From the IMG/VR virus record IMGVR_UViG_3300035670_000039, positions 1-64,000 of that record: a DNA stretch of 64,000 nucleotides. One strand, written 5' to 3'. The notes under the pieces are model-generated. The model was not told the DNA's origin. It ran no database searches and was given only the letters and a program-made list of their open reading frames with translations. The stretch's first letter is position 1; every line of letters starts with the position of its first letter. This document shows, piece after piece, positions 55,721-64,000 of this stretch. This DNA comes from a virus. Position numbers and translations under genes: made by a program.

Positions 55721-56632
55721 ATGACTGTAGTTGACACATTATCAAGATTATTTAAGCAAAAAATTCACATCCAAAAAGGCGGTGAAGAAATTCTTGTTTT
55801 TTGTCCCAGTTGCAGTCATCACAAACGTAAGTTAAACATCAATACAAAAACTGGATTTTACCAATGTTGGGTATGTGGGTTTAGTGGCAAAAGTTTTCAT
55901 AGTCTATTAAAAAAGATAAAGGCTCCTAAAGAATATTATGACATTTTGTGTAAAGATGGACCCAAACGAACCAATGTTGTAGTAAAAGAAGAAAAAAAGA
56001 TATTAAGTTTGCCTGAAGAGTTTAAACCTTTGTGTAAACCGAATAATGATATTGAGTACAAGCACGCATTGAGTTACTGTTTAAACCGTAATATATCTAC
56101 TTTAGATATAGTTAGATATAACATTGGGTATTGTACGAGTGGAAATTTTATCAATAGAATCATTGTACCGTCATATGATTGTCAAGGAAAGCTCAACTTT
56201 TACTGTGGTAGATCATTTTACGATGGATATCTTAAATATAGACTCTGTGATGGTAGCAAAGATATTATAGGATTTGAACTATATACAGACTTTAATCAAC
56301 CAGTAACTTTGGTAGAAGGTGTGTTTGATGCTATGTCCGTAAAGTATAATGTTATTCCTTTGTTTGGTAAAACTTTATCTAAATCACTCAAACTAAAATT
56401 GGTAGAAAACAAACCACCCAGAGTAAATGTTTTGTTGGACAACGATGCATTGGCATCAAGTTTGAAAATTTGTGAATTTTTAATTGCAAATGATATAACT
56501 ACACATTTGGTAAGACTTGACGGTAAAGATCCAAATGAATTGGGTCATAAAAAAACTTGGCAAACCATAGATAGTTGTGTTAGAATGGATGAAAGCTTGT
56601 TGTATAAGTTAAAATTAACAGTTAAATTATGA
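55721..56632 (+). CDS. DNA primase, DnaG-type with zinc finger and Toprim, 303 aa
   Basis: The zinc motif CPSCSHHKRKLNINTKTGFY then QCWVCG (about residues 26-52) is the CHC2-type finger. A Toprim core follows: VTLVEGVFDAMSV (about residue 198, catalytic Glu) and NVLLDNDALASS (about residue 240, DxD-like). It lays RNA primers for lagging-strand synthesis (T4 gp61 role). The last four bases overlap the next gene (ATGA). Confidence 0.88.
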   Translation: MTVVDTLSRLFKQKIHIQKGGEEILVFCPSCSHHKRKLNINTKTGFYQCWVCGFSGKSFHSLLKKIKAPKEYYDILCKDGPKRTNVVVKEEKKILSLPEEFKPLCKPNNDIEYKHALSYCLNRNISTLDIVRYNIGYCTSGNFINRIIVPSYDCQGKLNFYCGRSFYDGYLKYRLCDGSKDIIGFELYTDFNQPVTLVEGVFDAMSVKYNVIPLFGKTLSKSLKLKLVENKPPRVNVLLDNDALASSLKICEFLIANDITTHLVRLDGKDPNELGHKKTWQTIDSCVRMDESLLYKLKLTVKL

Positions 56633-59600
56633 TCGTATTAAAAAATACAGATAAAAAAATTAATTCGGTGGTGCATATTGCGGATATTCATATTCGTTTA
56701 ACAAAACGTCACGACGAATATACTTTGGTTTTTGAAAAGCTTTACAAAGCACTTGATAAAGCAAAAACACTAGATGCTATCTTGGTTATAGCCGGTGATT
56801 TGTTTCATAATAAATCCGATTTGAGTCCTGAATGTGTTAAAATTGGAAGTGATTTTCTAAAAAATTGCGCAGATAGAGTTCCTGTTATTTTAACGGCTGG
56901 CAATCACGATGCTACATTGGCTAATAAATCTAGATTAGATTGTATTACACCAATTGTGGATGCTTTGAATCATCCTAATCTATTTTATCTCAGAAATACA
57001 GATGTTTATAGATATGAAAATATTTTGTTTAATAACTTTAGTGTTTTTGATTGGGATGTTCCTGAAAAATACATTAAATACGAAAATATCCCATCGAAAT
57101 ATCGTGATGAAACAGACCATCACATTGCTTTGTTTCACGGACCAGTATATAATGCTGTTACTGATATTGGGTACACTGTTAGTAGCCGATCTGTAACCAA
57201 TGAAACTTTTGATGGACATCACATTGCTATGCTTGGTGATATTCACAAACATCAAATTCTACAAGAATATGATGACAATGAATCTTTGCCAGTTGTTGTA
57301 TATGCAGGATCGATGATTCAACAAAACCACGGTGAGGAGCTTAAAGGTCACGGTTTCATTATGTGGGACTTGAAGCGTAAATTATTCAAACACTACGAAC
57401 TAGTAAATGAATATGGGTATTATACAGTGGAAGTTGACAAGGGTCAGTTGATTACGGATATTTCTAACATCCCAAAGAAATCCACACTGCGTGTTATCTG
57501 TCGCGAGTCCATTCCTTCACAAGTAAAGGAGATTTTAAATGACATCAAAACCAAATCTACGTTAATCGAAACCACCTATGTTCGTGCCGACGATGTATCA
57601 AAAGATACAATTTTGAACTCTGGAAAAGTGTTTGATGTACATAACATTTTTGATGTTGACTACCAAAACAAATTAGTAGAAGACACATTGTTATCAAAAA
57701 ATGTAGATAAGAATCTAATAGAAATGGTCAAGGATCTAAACAAGACCATTAATAAAGAAATACCAAAAGATAAAGCTCCAAAGAATATTCGTTGGAAACC
57801 AAAGAAATTTGAATTCGACAATATGTTTAGTTATGGCGAAGGCAATATAATAGATTTTGCTAAACTAAACGGTACTATCGGACTTTTTGCACCAAATGCT
57901 AGTGGTAAATCAAGCATTATGGATGCGCTTGCATTTTGTGTTTTTGATAAGTTCAGCAAGGGTTACAAAGCATCACACGTGCTTAATACTCAAAAAATGA
58001 GCTTTCGTTGTAAGTTTAATTTTGAGGTAAATGGAGTTGATTATTTTATTGAACGTGAAGGTAAAGCAGACAAAAAAGGCAATGTCAAAGTTGAAGTCAA
58101 ATTCTACAAAAAAGAAAATGACAAAGAAGTTCCATTGAACGGAGAAGCTCGTAGAAGCACGAACGATATTATTCGCGATTACGTTGGTACATATGAAGAT
58201 TTTATTCTTACTGTTTTAAGTGTACAAAACAGTAAAGCTGGGTCTTTTATTGATCTTGGACAGACCGAACGAAAAGATTTATTGTGTCAGTTTATGGGAT
58301 TGGATGTATTCGATCAATTATATACTATAGCAAATGATAAGTTCAAAGAAACAAATACTTTATTAAAGAATATAAGTAAAGACCAACTTATTCAAGAGTT
58401 GGAAACTGTATCTGGCAGTATAGACTATACTAATACCAAGATTCAAGAGTTTAACGAAGAAGTAAAAAATCAAGAATTGTTAAAGGATTCTTATAACAAT
58501 CTCTTATTAGAATTATCCAATAAAATTACTAAGACTGTAAGTTTTGATTTTGATATTGTTAAATTGGAAAGTAACAAAATTGAACTTGAAGGTCAGATTA
58601 ATGAAACCAATCTTAATATTAAACTTCAAAAAGATAAACTAATTGATGTAGAAACAAATATTACCAATCTGTCTTCATCCATATCAGACTGCGAAAATAT
58701 TGATCGTGATTATGATCTTTATAAAGTTGTCAAACAAAATTTTGATAACAAGACCAATGAATTAAATAATCTTAAGCTTGTTGTGAAAAATAAAATGGAC
58801 AAATTGAAGAAGTTGGAAGATCACAAATATGATCCTAACTGTTCATATTGCGTAAACAATGTATTCGTAAAAGATGCAATAAAAGTCAAAGCTGAATTGG
58901 AGAATGATAAAATCAAAAGCAAGGTTATTGTAGACGAGTATAATACAATAAAGTCATCTTTGGAGAGTTATGGCGACATTGAAACAAAATTCAAACGTTG
59001 TCAAAAAGTAAATAACGATAAAGTTGCTTTTGAAAAAAGCAAGAGTGTTATTTCAAATACAATTCTTAAGTTGGAAAATGATCTTATTAAGATTCAAACC
59101 AAACTTAAGACTGTAACAGATAACATTTCAACTTTTTATACAAATAAAGATATTATTGAGAATAATAACAAGTTGATGTCTGACATCAACACTCAGAAAG
59201 ATTTGATTAAATCTATCGACGTTAATATTAAATCTATTAATTCCAAGCTTTTTTCCTCATTAACTGAAAAAGGAAAGTTAGAAGTTCAGTATAAAACTGT
59301 TACTGAACAATTGCAAAAGGTAAAAGAATTAGAGTCGAGTTATGAAGCTTACAAACATTATACAAATGTGGTTAGCCGTGATGGAATTCCATATGAAATT
59401 ATAACCAAGACTCTTCCTGAGATTGAAAAGGAAGTTAATAATATTCTTCAACAGTTAGTAGACTTTACAGTTACTCTTCAAACTGATGGAAAAAACATTA
59501 TGACCAATATCGTTTACGAAGACAAACGTTGGCCACTTGAAATGGCAAGTGGAATGGAAAAATTCGTAAGTGGGCTTGCTATCAGAGTTTCGTTGATTAA

Positions 59601-59820
59601 TATTAGTAATCTACCAAGACCAAATATTATTTGTATTGATGAAGGATTTGGTTGTGCTGATAGTGATCATTTGGGTCAAATGGGAGCTTTGTTTAATTAT
59701 TTGAAACATCAATTTGATTTTATCTGGGTAATCAGTCATTTGGATCAAATGCGTGATATGGTTGATAACCAAGTGGAAATAAAAAAAGAGAATGGCTTTA
59801 GTAAGGTAGTATATATTTAA
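56629..59820 (+). CDS. Fused SbcD-SbcC (Mre11-Rad50, gp47-gp46) nuclease, 1063 aa
   Basis: N-terminal metallophosphoesterase: VVHIADIHIRL (residues 14-24), VIAGDLFHNK (about 58), LTAGNHDATL (about 92), HIALFHGPVY and MLGDIHKHQI (about 200). From about residue 380 a Rad50-type ATPase begins: Walker A GLFAPNASGKSSIMDAL (about 420), long coiled coils, the zinc hook CSYC (about 738), signature-like ASGMEKFVSGLAIRVSL, and Walker B NIICIDEGFGCAD (about 1000). In T4 and bacteria the two are separate proteins; here no stop or start separates them. They resect DNA ends for recombination. Confidence 0.93.
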   Translation: MIVLKNTDKKINSVVHIADIHIRLTKRHDEYTLVFEKLYKALDKAKTLDAILVIAGDLFHNKSDLSPECVKIGSDFLKNCADRVPVILTAGNHDATLANKSRLDCITPIVDALNHPNLFYLRNTDVYRYENILFNNFSVFDWDVPEKYIKYENIPSKYRDETDHHIALFHGPVYNAVTDIGYTVSSRSVTNETFDGHHIAMLGDIHKHQILQEYDDNESLPVVVYAGSMIQQNHGEELKGHGFIMWDLKRKLFKHYELVNEYGYYTVEVDKGQLITDISNIPKKSTLRVICRESIPSQVKEILNDIKTKSTLIETTYVRADDVSKDTILNSGKVFDVHNIFDVDYQNKLVEDTLLSKNVDKNLIEMVKDLNKTINKEIPKDKAPKNIRWKPKKFEFDNMFSYGEGNIIDFAKLNGTIGLFAPNASGKSSIMDALAFCVFDKFSKGYKASHVLNTQKMSFRCKFNFEVNGVDYFIEREGKADKKGNVKVEVKFYKKENDKEVPLNGEARRSTNDIIRDYVGTYEDFILTVLSVQNSKAGSFIDLGQTERKDLLCQFMGLDVFDQLYTIANDKFKETNTLLKNISKDQLIQELETVSGSIDYTNTKIQEFNEEVKNQELLKDSYNNLLLELSNKITKTVSFDFDIVKLESNKIELEGQINETNLNIKLQKDKLIDVETNITNLSSSISDCENIDRDYDLYKVVKQNFDNKTNELNNLKLVVKNKMDKLKKLEDHKYDPNCSYCVNNVFVKDAIKVKAELENDKIKSKVIVDEYNTIKSSLESYGDIETKFKRCQKVNNDKVAFEKSKSVISNTILKLENDLIKIQTKLKTVTDNISTFYTNKDIIENNNKLMSDINTQKDLIKSIDVNIKSINSKLFSSLTEKGKLEVQYKTVTEQLQKVKELESSYEAYKHYTNVVSRDGIPYEIITKTLPEIEKEVNNILQQLVDFTVTLQTDGKNIMTNIVYEDKRWPLEMASGMEKFVSGLAIRVSLINISNLPRPNIICIDEGFGCADSDHLGQMGALFNYLKHQFDFIWVISHLDQMRDMVDNQVEIKKENGFSKVVYI

Positions 59821-59821
59821 T

Positions 59822-60781
59822 ATGCCTATTATCGACGATATCTATTTGGAAAAGTTTGGAAAATTAACAATTATTATTACGGATGAAGGTGTGTTTAAAA
59901 CCATCAATGATTCATCGGTTAATTATGAGTTTATAATAACAATACGAAGTTTAGATTCCAATCTTATTTCACATATTATGTATCACCACTGTACAGTGGG
60001 GCATGATATGTGGACGTATAATTATAACATTTTTTATATAAAAGAAATTTTAAATAAAAATCATCCTGGCATTTGCATAGAAATACACGACGTAGATAAT
60101 ACTTTACTATTCAGTAAAAATTATCACGGGACTAAAAAATTTAGATGTTTGGATCTAAAATCTAAACAAGGTGATACTACCTATCCATCTTACCATACAT
60201 TTTTCTACGATGATTATTTTACATCAAATTTCAGTATCAAAGATGGAGATGTTGTTTATGATCTGGGAGCTAATATTGGTGCGTTTTCTATTGCGTGTTC
60301 CAATTTTGATATCAAACAAATATATGCATTTGAACCACATCCAGAACTCTCACAGTATCTTAACGATAATTTGAACAGATATGGTAAAAACACAAAAGTG
60401 TTTAATAATGCGATTTCAAGTGAATTTAAAAAAGTAAGATTTGGTACCACAGAATCTACAGTTGCTTCCAGAATTAGAAACGAAGGTGAATTTGAAGTTG
60501 ATGCTATTAATTTAGAAAAGTTTGTAATAGATAATAATTTGGAATTGCCAACTTATTTAAAAATTGATATAGAAGGAGCTGAATATGAGTTTTTTGAAAA
60601 TACAAGTGACAATTTCTTCAAAAATGTTAGAAGTATATTCTTTGAATTTCATTGCAATGACGGCGTAAATCTACTTAAAATAATTGATAGATTTAAGAAT
60701 TTAGGATACAAGTTAAGTCACAAAGATAATGCCTTGGATCATAATCTATCACATATGAACACCGTATACTTAAATAAGTAA
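59822..60781 (+). CDS. FkbM-family methyltransferase, 319 aa
   Basis: Motif I DVVYDLGANIGAFSIACSNF (about 142-160), IYAFEPHPELSQYLNDNLNR (motif II), and the FkbM hallmark LKIDIEGAEYEFFENTSDNF (about 247-266). The family methylates hydroxyls of sugars and other small molecules. N-terminal ~110 residues are a beta-rich extra domain. One base after the SbcDC stop and four before the glycosyltransferase, so it is part of a glycan-modifying set. Confidence 0.88.
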   Translation: MPIIDDIYLEKFGKLTIIITDEGVFKTINDSSVNYEFIITIRSLDSNLISHIMYHHCTVGHDMWTYNYNIFYIKEILNKNHPGICIEIHDVDNTLLFSKNYHGTKKFRCLDLKSKQGDTTYPSYHTFFYDDYFTSNFSIKDGDVVYDLGANIGAFSIACSNFDIKQIYAFEPHPELSQYLNDNLNRYGKNTKVFNNAISSEFKKVRFGTTESTVASRIRNEGEFEVDAINLEKFVIDNNLELPTYLKIDIEGAEYEFFENTSDNFFKNVRSIFFEFHCNDGVNLLKIIDRFKNLGYKLSHKDNALDHNLSHMNTVYLNK

Positions 60782-60784
60782 ATT

Positions 60785-62797
60785 ATGAAAAAAATATTGT
60801 TTATAGCTCCACATCTTTCTACTGGAGGACTACCTCAATTTTTATTGAAAAAAATACAATCATTAATTAATGATTATGAAATATATTGTGTAGAATATGA
60901 TGATATTACTGGTGGAGTTTTAGTTGTTCAAAGAAAGCAGCTTCAGAAAATTTGCGGTAAGAGGTTTTACACATTATCATCAAATAAATTTGAGTTACTA
61001 AAACTAGTTGACAATATAAAACCTGACATTATTCATTTGGAGGAAATGCCAGAATACTTTATGGATGTTAACTTGGCTACTAAACTCTATAATAAAGACC
61101 GAGAATATCTAATTGTGGAAACTTCGCACGATAGTAGTTTTGATCCAAGAAGAAAGCGTGTTTTTCCAGATAAATTTACATTCGTAAGTAATTATCAAAA
61201 ACAAAATGTCGAATCTTTAGGCATAAATACTACAGTTATTGAATATCCAATTTCTGTAAAATGTAGAAAAGATAGATCTGAAGGATTGAAATTTTTGGGA
61301 CTAGATGAAAGTAAAAAACACGTATTACACGTTGGGTTGTTTACTCCTAGAAAAAATCAAAAAGAATTTATAGAATATGCCCGTGCAATGGAAAAAGAAA
61401 ATGTTCAATTTCATTGTCTGGGGAATATGGCTGATAACTTCAAAAATTATTGGCAACCTTTGTTGGATAACTTACCAAGTAATGTAAAAGTTTGGGGTGA
61501 ACGCAAAGATGTAGAAAACTTCTACAGTTGTATGGATTTGTTTTTGTTCACTAGCAGAGGCCACGCAACTGATAAAGAGACAGCACCTATTGTAATTAAA
61601 GAGGCTATATCCTATAATATACCATCTCTATTGTACAATTTGCCTGTTTACCTTGATAGATACAAGGTATTTGAAAATATCAAGTATCTAGACGAAACCA
61701 ATTTTAATCGTAATGTTAAACTCATAAAGAATCAATTGGGGATGATTTCAGATTCTGAAATAGAGATTGTTAATATAAAGAAATCCGCAAATAAAAACAC
61801 GGTGGTTATCATATCAACACATCCCAATTTTAAAGCTGTAGAAGACACAACTTTGGAATCAATTAATCAAGCTAAAAAAGCCGGTTATAAAGTGTTGTTG
61901 TCATCTCATTATCCTGCTAGTGTTGATTTGCAAAAAGCGGCTGATCATTATGTATATGATTCAAACAATCCAATTTTAAAACATAATTTCTATAATAGAT
62001 GGACATACAACACAGATAATACCAAGATCAATTTATTTTTTCCACCTTCTGATTGTGATAATTATCACGGTCTTGCTGTATTATTAAACTATTACAATGG
62101 CATATCATTGGCAAATAAAATCGGATACAAAAATGCAATTTGCTTCAATTATGATATGATCATTTCAGAATCAGATTTTTCAAAGTTATATGATGTAGAT
62201 GAAATCTTAATTAATAAGAAAGCCTTTTTCTTTTATGATAAGGCGTTAGAAGGTGACACATTCAAAACAGTATTTCACGGGATTAATACTCAGTTTTTCT
62301 TGGATAATTTTGATTACTATACCCCAGAAGAATATATGGAATTTGTTACGAAGAAAAATATATCAAATGGATTGGAACAATTCTATTATAATAAACTAAT
62401 ATCTAATAAGAACGATCTTCATATAGATTACACGAACAACGAAGAATCTTATTTAAGCAATAGTAAAAATAATTTATTCTCAATGGTAGAATATTTATCG
62501 GTTCTGAGGATGAAGAACACAAATAAGTTTGGAGTATTAACATATATCAATAATAAATTGGATGATCGTATAAATGAGATAATAATAAAAAAGAACGGAG
62601 AAGTAGTTAACAATTATTCCTACACGGTATCAGAAAAGGTTTGTTTTTATTTAGCAAACGAGTTTGAAAACAATAATTTCTATGAAATTGAAAACAATTT
62701 ATATGATCAAAATAAAATTTTATTGAGAAGTTATAAAAAGTCATTTAGAAGATTAGAAGACATAGATATTAACGGTTCTATTGATATTACACAATGA
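60785..62797 (+). CDS. Two-domain glycosyltransferase, 670 aa
   Basis: N-terminal half is GT-B/GT4-like: ILFIAPHLSTGGLPQFLLKK, TFVSNYQKQNVESLG, then VLHVGLFTPRKNQKEFIEYA and the donor-site DLFLFTSRGHATDKETAPIV IKEA box. The C-terminal half (from about 340; VVIISTHPNFKAVEDTTLES, NAICFNYDMIISESDFSKLY) looks like a GT-A-type nucleotide-sugar domain with an NYDM/DxD-like site. Possibly a bifunctional enzyme for glycosylating virion proteins or DNA. It overlaps the next start by four bases (ATGA). Confidence 0.75.
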   Translation: MKKILFIAPHLSTGGLPQFLLKKIQSLINDYEIYCVEYDDITGGVLVVQRKQLQKICGKRFYTLSSNKFELLKLVDNIKPDIIHLEEMPEYFMDVNLATKLYNKDREYLIVETSHDSSFDPRRKRVFPDKFTFVSNYQKQNVESLGINTTVIEYPISVKCRKDRSEGLKFLGLDESKKHVLHVGLFTPRKNQKEFIEYARAMEKENVQFHCLGNMADNFKNYWQPLLDNLPSNVKVWGERKDVENFYSCMDLFLFTSRGHATDKETAPIVIKEAISYNIPSLLYNLPVYLDRYKVFENIKYLDETNFNRNVKLIKNQLGMISDSEIEIVNIKKSANKNTVVIISTHPNFKAVEDTTLESINQAKKAGYKVLLSSHYPASVDLQKAADHYVYDSNNPILKHNFYNRWTYNTDNTKINLFFPPSDCDNYHGLAVLLNYYNGISLANKIGYKNAICFNYDMIISESDFSKLYDVDEILINKKAFFFYDKALEGDTFKTVFHGINTQFFLDNFDYYTPEEYMEFVTKKNISNGLEQFYYNKLISNKNDLHIDYTNNEESYLSNSKNNLFSMVEYLSVLRMKNTNKFGVLTYINNKLDDRINEIIIKKNGEVVNNYSYTVSEKVCFYLANEFENNNFYEIENNLYDQNKILLRSYKKSFRRLEDIDINGSIDITQ

Positions 62798-64000
62798 AAA
62801 TTATACAAGTTAATTTAGGGTTATTGCCTATTCCGCCTAATGGATGGGGTGCAGTTGAAAAAATCATTTGGGATTATCATCAACTGTTAAACAAAAAGGG
62901 ATTAGAATGTCAGATAAAGTATTTGAATGAAATTAAATATTCAGACGATATAATCGTACATATACACGTAGCAAATCTGGCAAATGAATGTCATAAAAGA
63001 GGCATACCTTATATCTTTAGTTTACACGATCACCACGCTTATTTGTATGGCAAAGATTCATCTGTATATAAAGAGAATTTACAAGCAATTGAAAATAGTG
63101 TAATATCTACTTGTCCTGCCAAATATTTGGTTGATTATTTCGGAAGTAAAAAATTACGTTATTTTTCCCACGCGGTAAATACCGATGTGTTTAAACATAA
63201 AAATAAAAAAATTCCAGTAAATAAACTGTTGTGTGTTGCAAATAATGGTTATGCCAATAATCAATCATATGACAGAAAAGGATTCACATATGCGATTAAA
63301 GCGGCTAAAGAATTAGGATATCCAATTACTATTGCTGGACCATCTAATAATAAAAAGTTCTTTGATATATTAGATGAAGAATTAAATCAGTATGATAAAT
63401 TGACAAAAGTATTTGATTTAAATGAAGAATCGTTGATCGATTTATATAATGACCATTCTATATTCATACATCCATCGGAATTGGAAGCAGGGCATCCAAA
63501 TCTAACGTTGTTAGAAGCAATGAGTTGTGGTTTACCTGTGGTAGGTACGTTTGAGGAAAAATCATATAAAGGTATGGTTGTCGTTGAACGAAATGTAGAA
63601 CAAATAAAATCCGCAATACAACAAATCACATCTGATTATAGTCGATATCAAACCAAAGCTTTGGAATGTGCTAAGGAAAATTCCTATTTCAACCGAGTAG
63701 ACCAATTAATCGATTTATATGATCAATATACTGAAAGATTGTTTGCTATCAAACATATTGATGTTTATGAAAATCTTAAAAAGAATGAAAAGAGTATTAA
63801 AACAAATGCTGTGTTTAAATATTCATTCAATGATAATGCCAAGATTGAAGTAGATAACCCAGTAGATGTAGATCAAAGTTTCCACATAACATTCTATAAT
63901 GGTGATGACAATAGTATTAAATACGAAACCAATTTAAAACACAATTGGTGGGGAAGTTGTAATTTTACATATTACATTCCTTATGAAATTCATATCAAAG
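62794..64000 (+). CDS. GT4-like glycosyltransferase, 3' end outside the window
   Basis: Frame stays open to the window edge (402 codons visible). GT-B features: the Gly-rich start IQVNLGLLPIPPNGWGAVEK, the HDHHAYLYG segment, VANNGYANNQSYDRKGFTYA, and the donor-binding IHPSELEAGHPNLTLLEAMS CGLPVVGT. From about residue 340 a separate beta-rich region begins (KTNAVFKYSFNDNAKIEVDN), of a kind also seen behind the methyltransferase at 6194. Acceptor unknown. Confidence 0.85.
   Translation, partial: MKIIQVNLGLLPIPPNGWGAVEKIIWDYHQLLNKKGLECQIKYLNEIKYSDDIIVHIHVANLANECHKRGIPYIFSLHDHHAYLYGKDSSVYKENLQAIENSVISTCPAKYLVDYFGSKKLRYFSHAVNTDVFKHKNKKIPVNKLLCVANNGYANNQSYDRKGFTYAIKAAKELGYPITIAGPSNNKKFFDILDEELNQYDKLTKVFDLNEESLIDLYNDHSIFIHPSELEAGHPNLTLLEAMSCGLPVVGTFEEKSYKGMVVVERNVEQIKSAIQQITSDYSRYQTKALECAKENSYFNRVDQLIDLYDQYTERLFAIKHIDVYENLKKNEKSIKTNAVFKYSFNDNAKIEVDNPVDVDQSFHITFYNGDDNSIKYETNLKHNWWGSCNFTYYIPYEIHIK

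Overview
The window is part of the genome of a large, A+T-rich, contractile-tailed bacteriophage of the T4 superfamily, most like the divergent 'far-T4' group. The evidence is a baseplate cluster with gp25-like and gp6-like wedge proteins, a gp55-like late sigma factor, an Mre11/Rad50-type gp47-gp46 pair (here one polypeptide), a primase, a RuvC-like resolvase, PhoH, Hsp20 and an S74-type tail-fibre chaperone. The host cannot be named. Promoters are sigma-70 type (TTGACN / TANNNT) and the tmRNA is one-piece. Most genes lack a Shine-Dalgarno sequence.

Layout. (1) 1-5.8 kb: about twenty small plus-strand genes, many with their own sigma-70 promoter. The -10 box usually ends exactly nine bases before the ATG, so these mRNAs should be leaderless or nearly so. 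Several of these genes are C-rich and unlike the rest of the genome in codon use. (2) 5.8-8.4 kb: a G-rich spacer, a methyltransferase and two minus-strand genes (one glycosyltransferase-like), with G+T enrichment on the plus strand whatever the gene direction. (3) 8.7-20.7 kb: an RNA island with about 31 assignable tRNAs, three degenerate tRNA-like genes, one tmRNA and roughly ten other structured RNAs. It is interleaved with one GIY-YIG and two HNH homing-type nucleases, a Mom-like DNA-modification GNAT, a porin, a trypsin-like protease and several small proteins. (4) 20.7-25.0 kb: mostly minus-strand genes, including a protein with two Gly-Thr-Thr/Ser collagen-like tracts. (5) 25.2-33.7 kb: phoH, tail-fibre and adhesin genes, hsp20. 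(6) 33.8-55.2 kb: a membrane coiled-coil protein, the late sigma factor, then spike, baseplate and tail proteins in a tight operon. (7) 55.2-59.8 kb: resolvase, primase and a fused SbcD-SbcC nuclease. (8) 59.8-64 kb: an FkbM methyltransferase and two glycosyltransferases, the last cut by the window edge.

Most striking signal. Fourteen tRNAs and the tmRNA carry a T-loop of form N54-G55-C56-R57-N58 instead of TTCRA, and their D-loops carry AG where the canonical tRNAs of the same array carry GG. The near-invariant G18-U55 contact thus appears swapped for A18-G55. The 54/58 pair co-varies in three classes (U/A, A/U, G/G). Several isoacceptors (Asn, Phe, Gln, Pro) occur once in each architecture. 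Separately, the canonical-type tRNA-Asn and tRNA-Phe are interrupted in the anticodon loop by hairpin-forming insertions of 51 and 30 nt, far too short for group I introns. A third pattern is TATTTATA (or one-base variants) placed 3-5 nt upstream of many start codons, in consistent orientation, as a candidate late promoter giving leaderless late mRNAs.

All RNA folds were drawn by hand; isotype calls come from the anticodon loop and discriminator base only.
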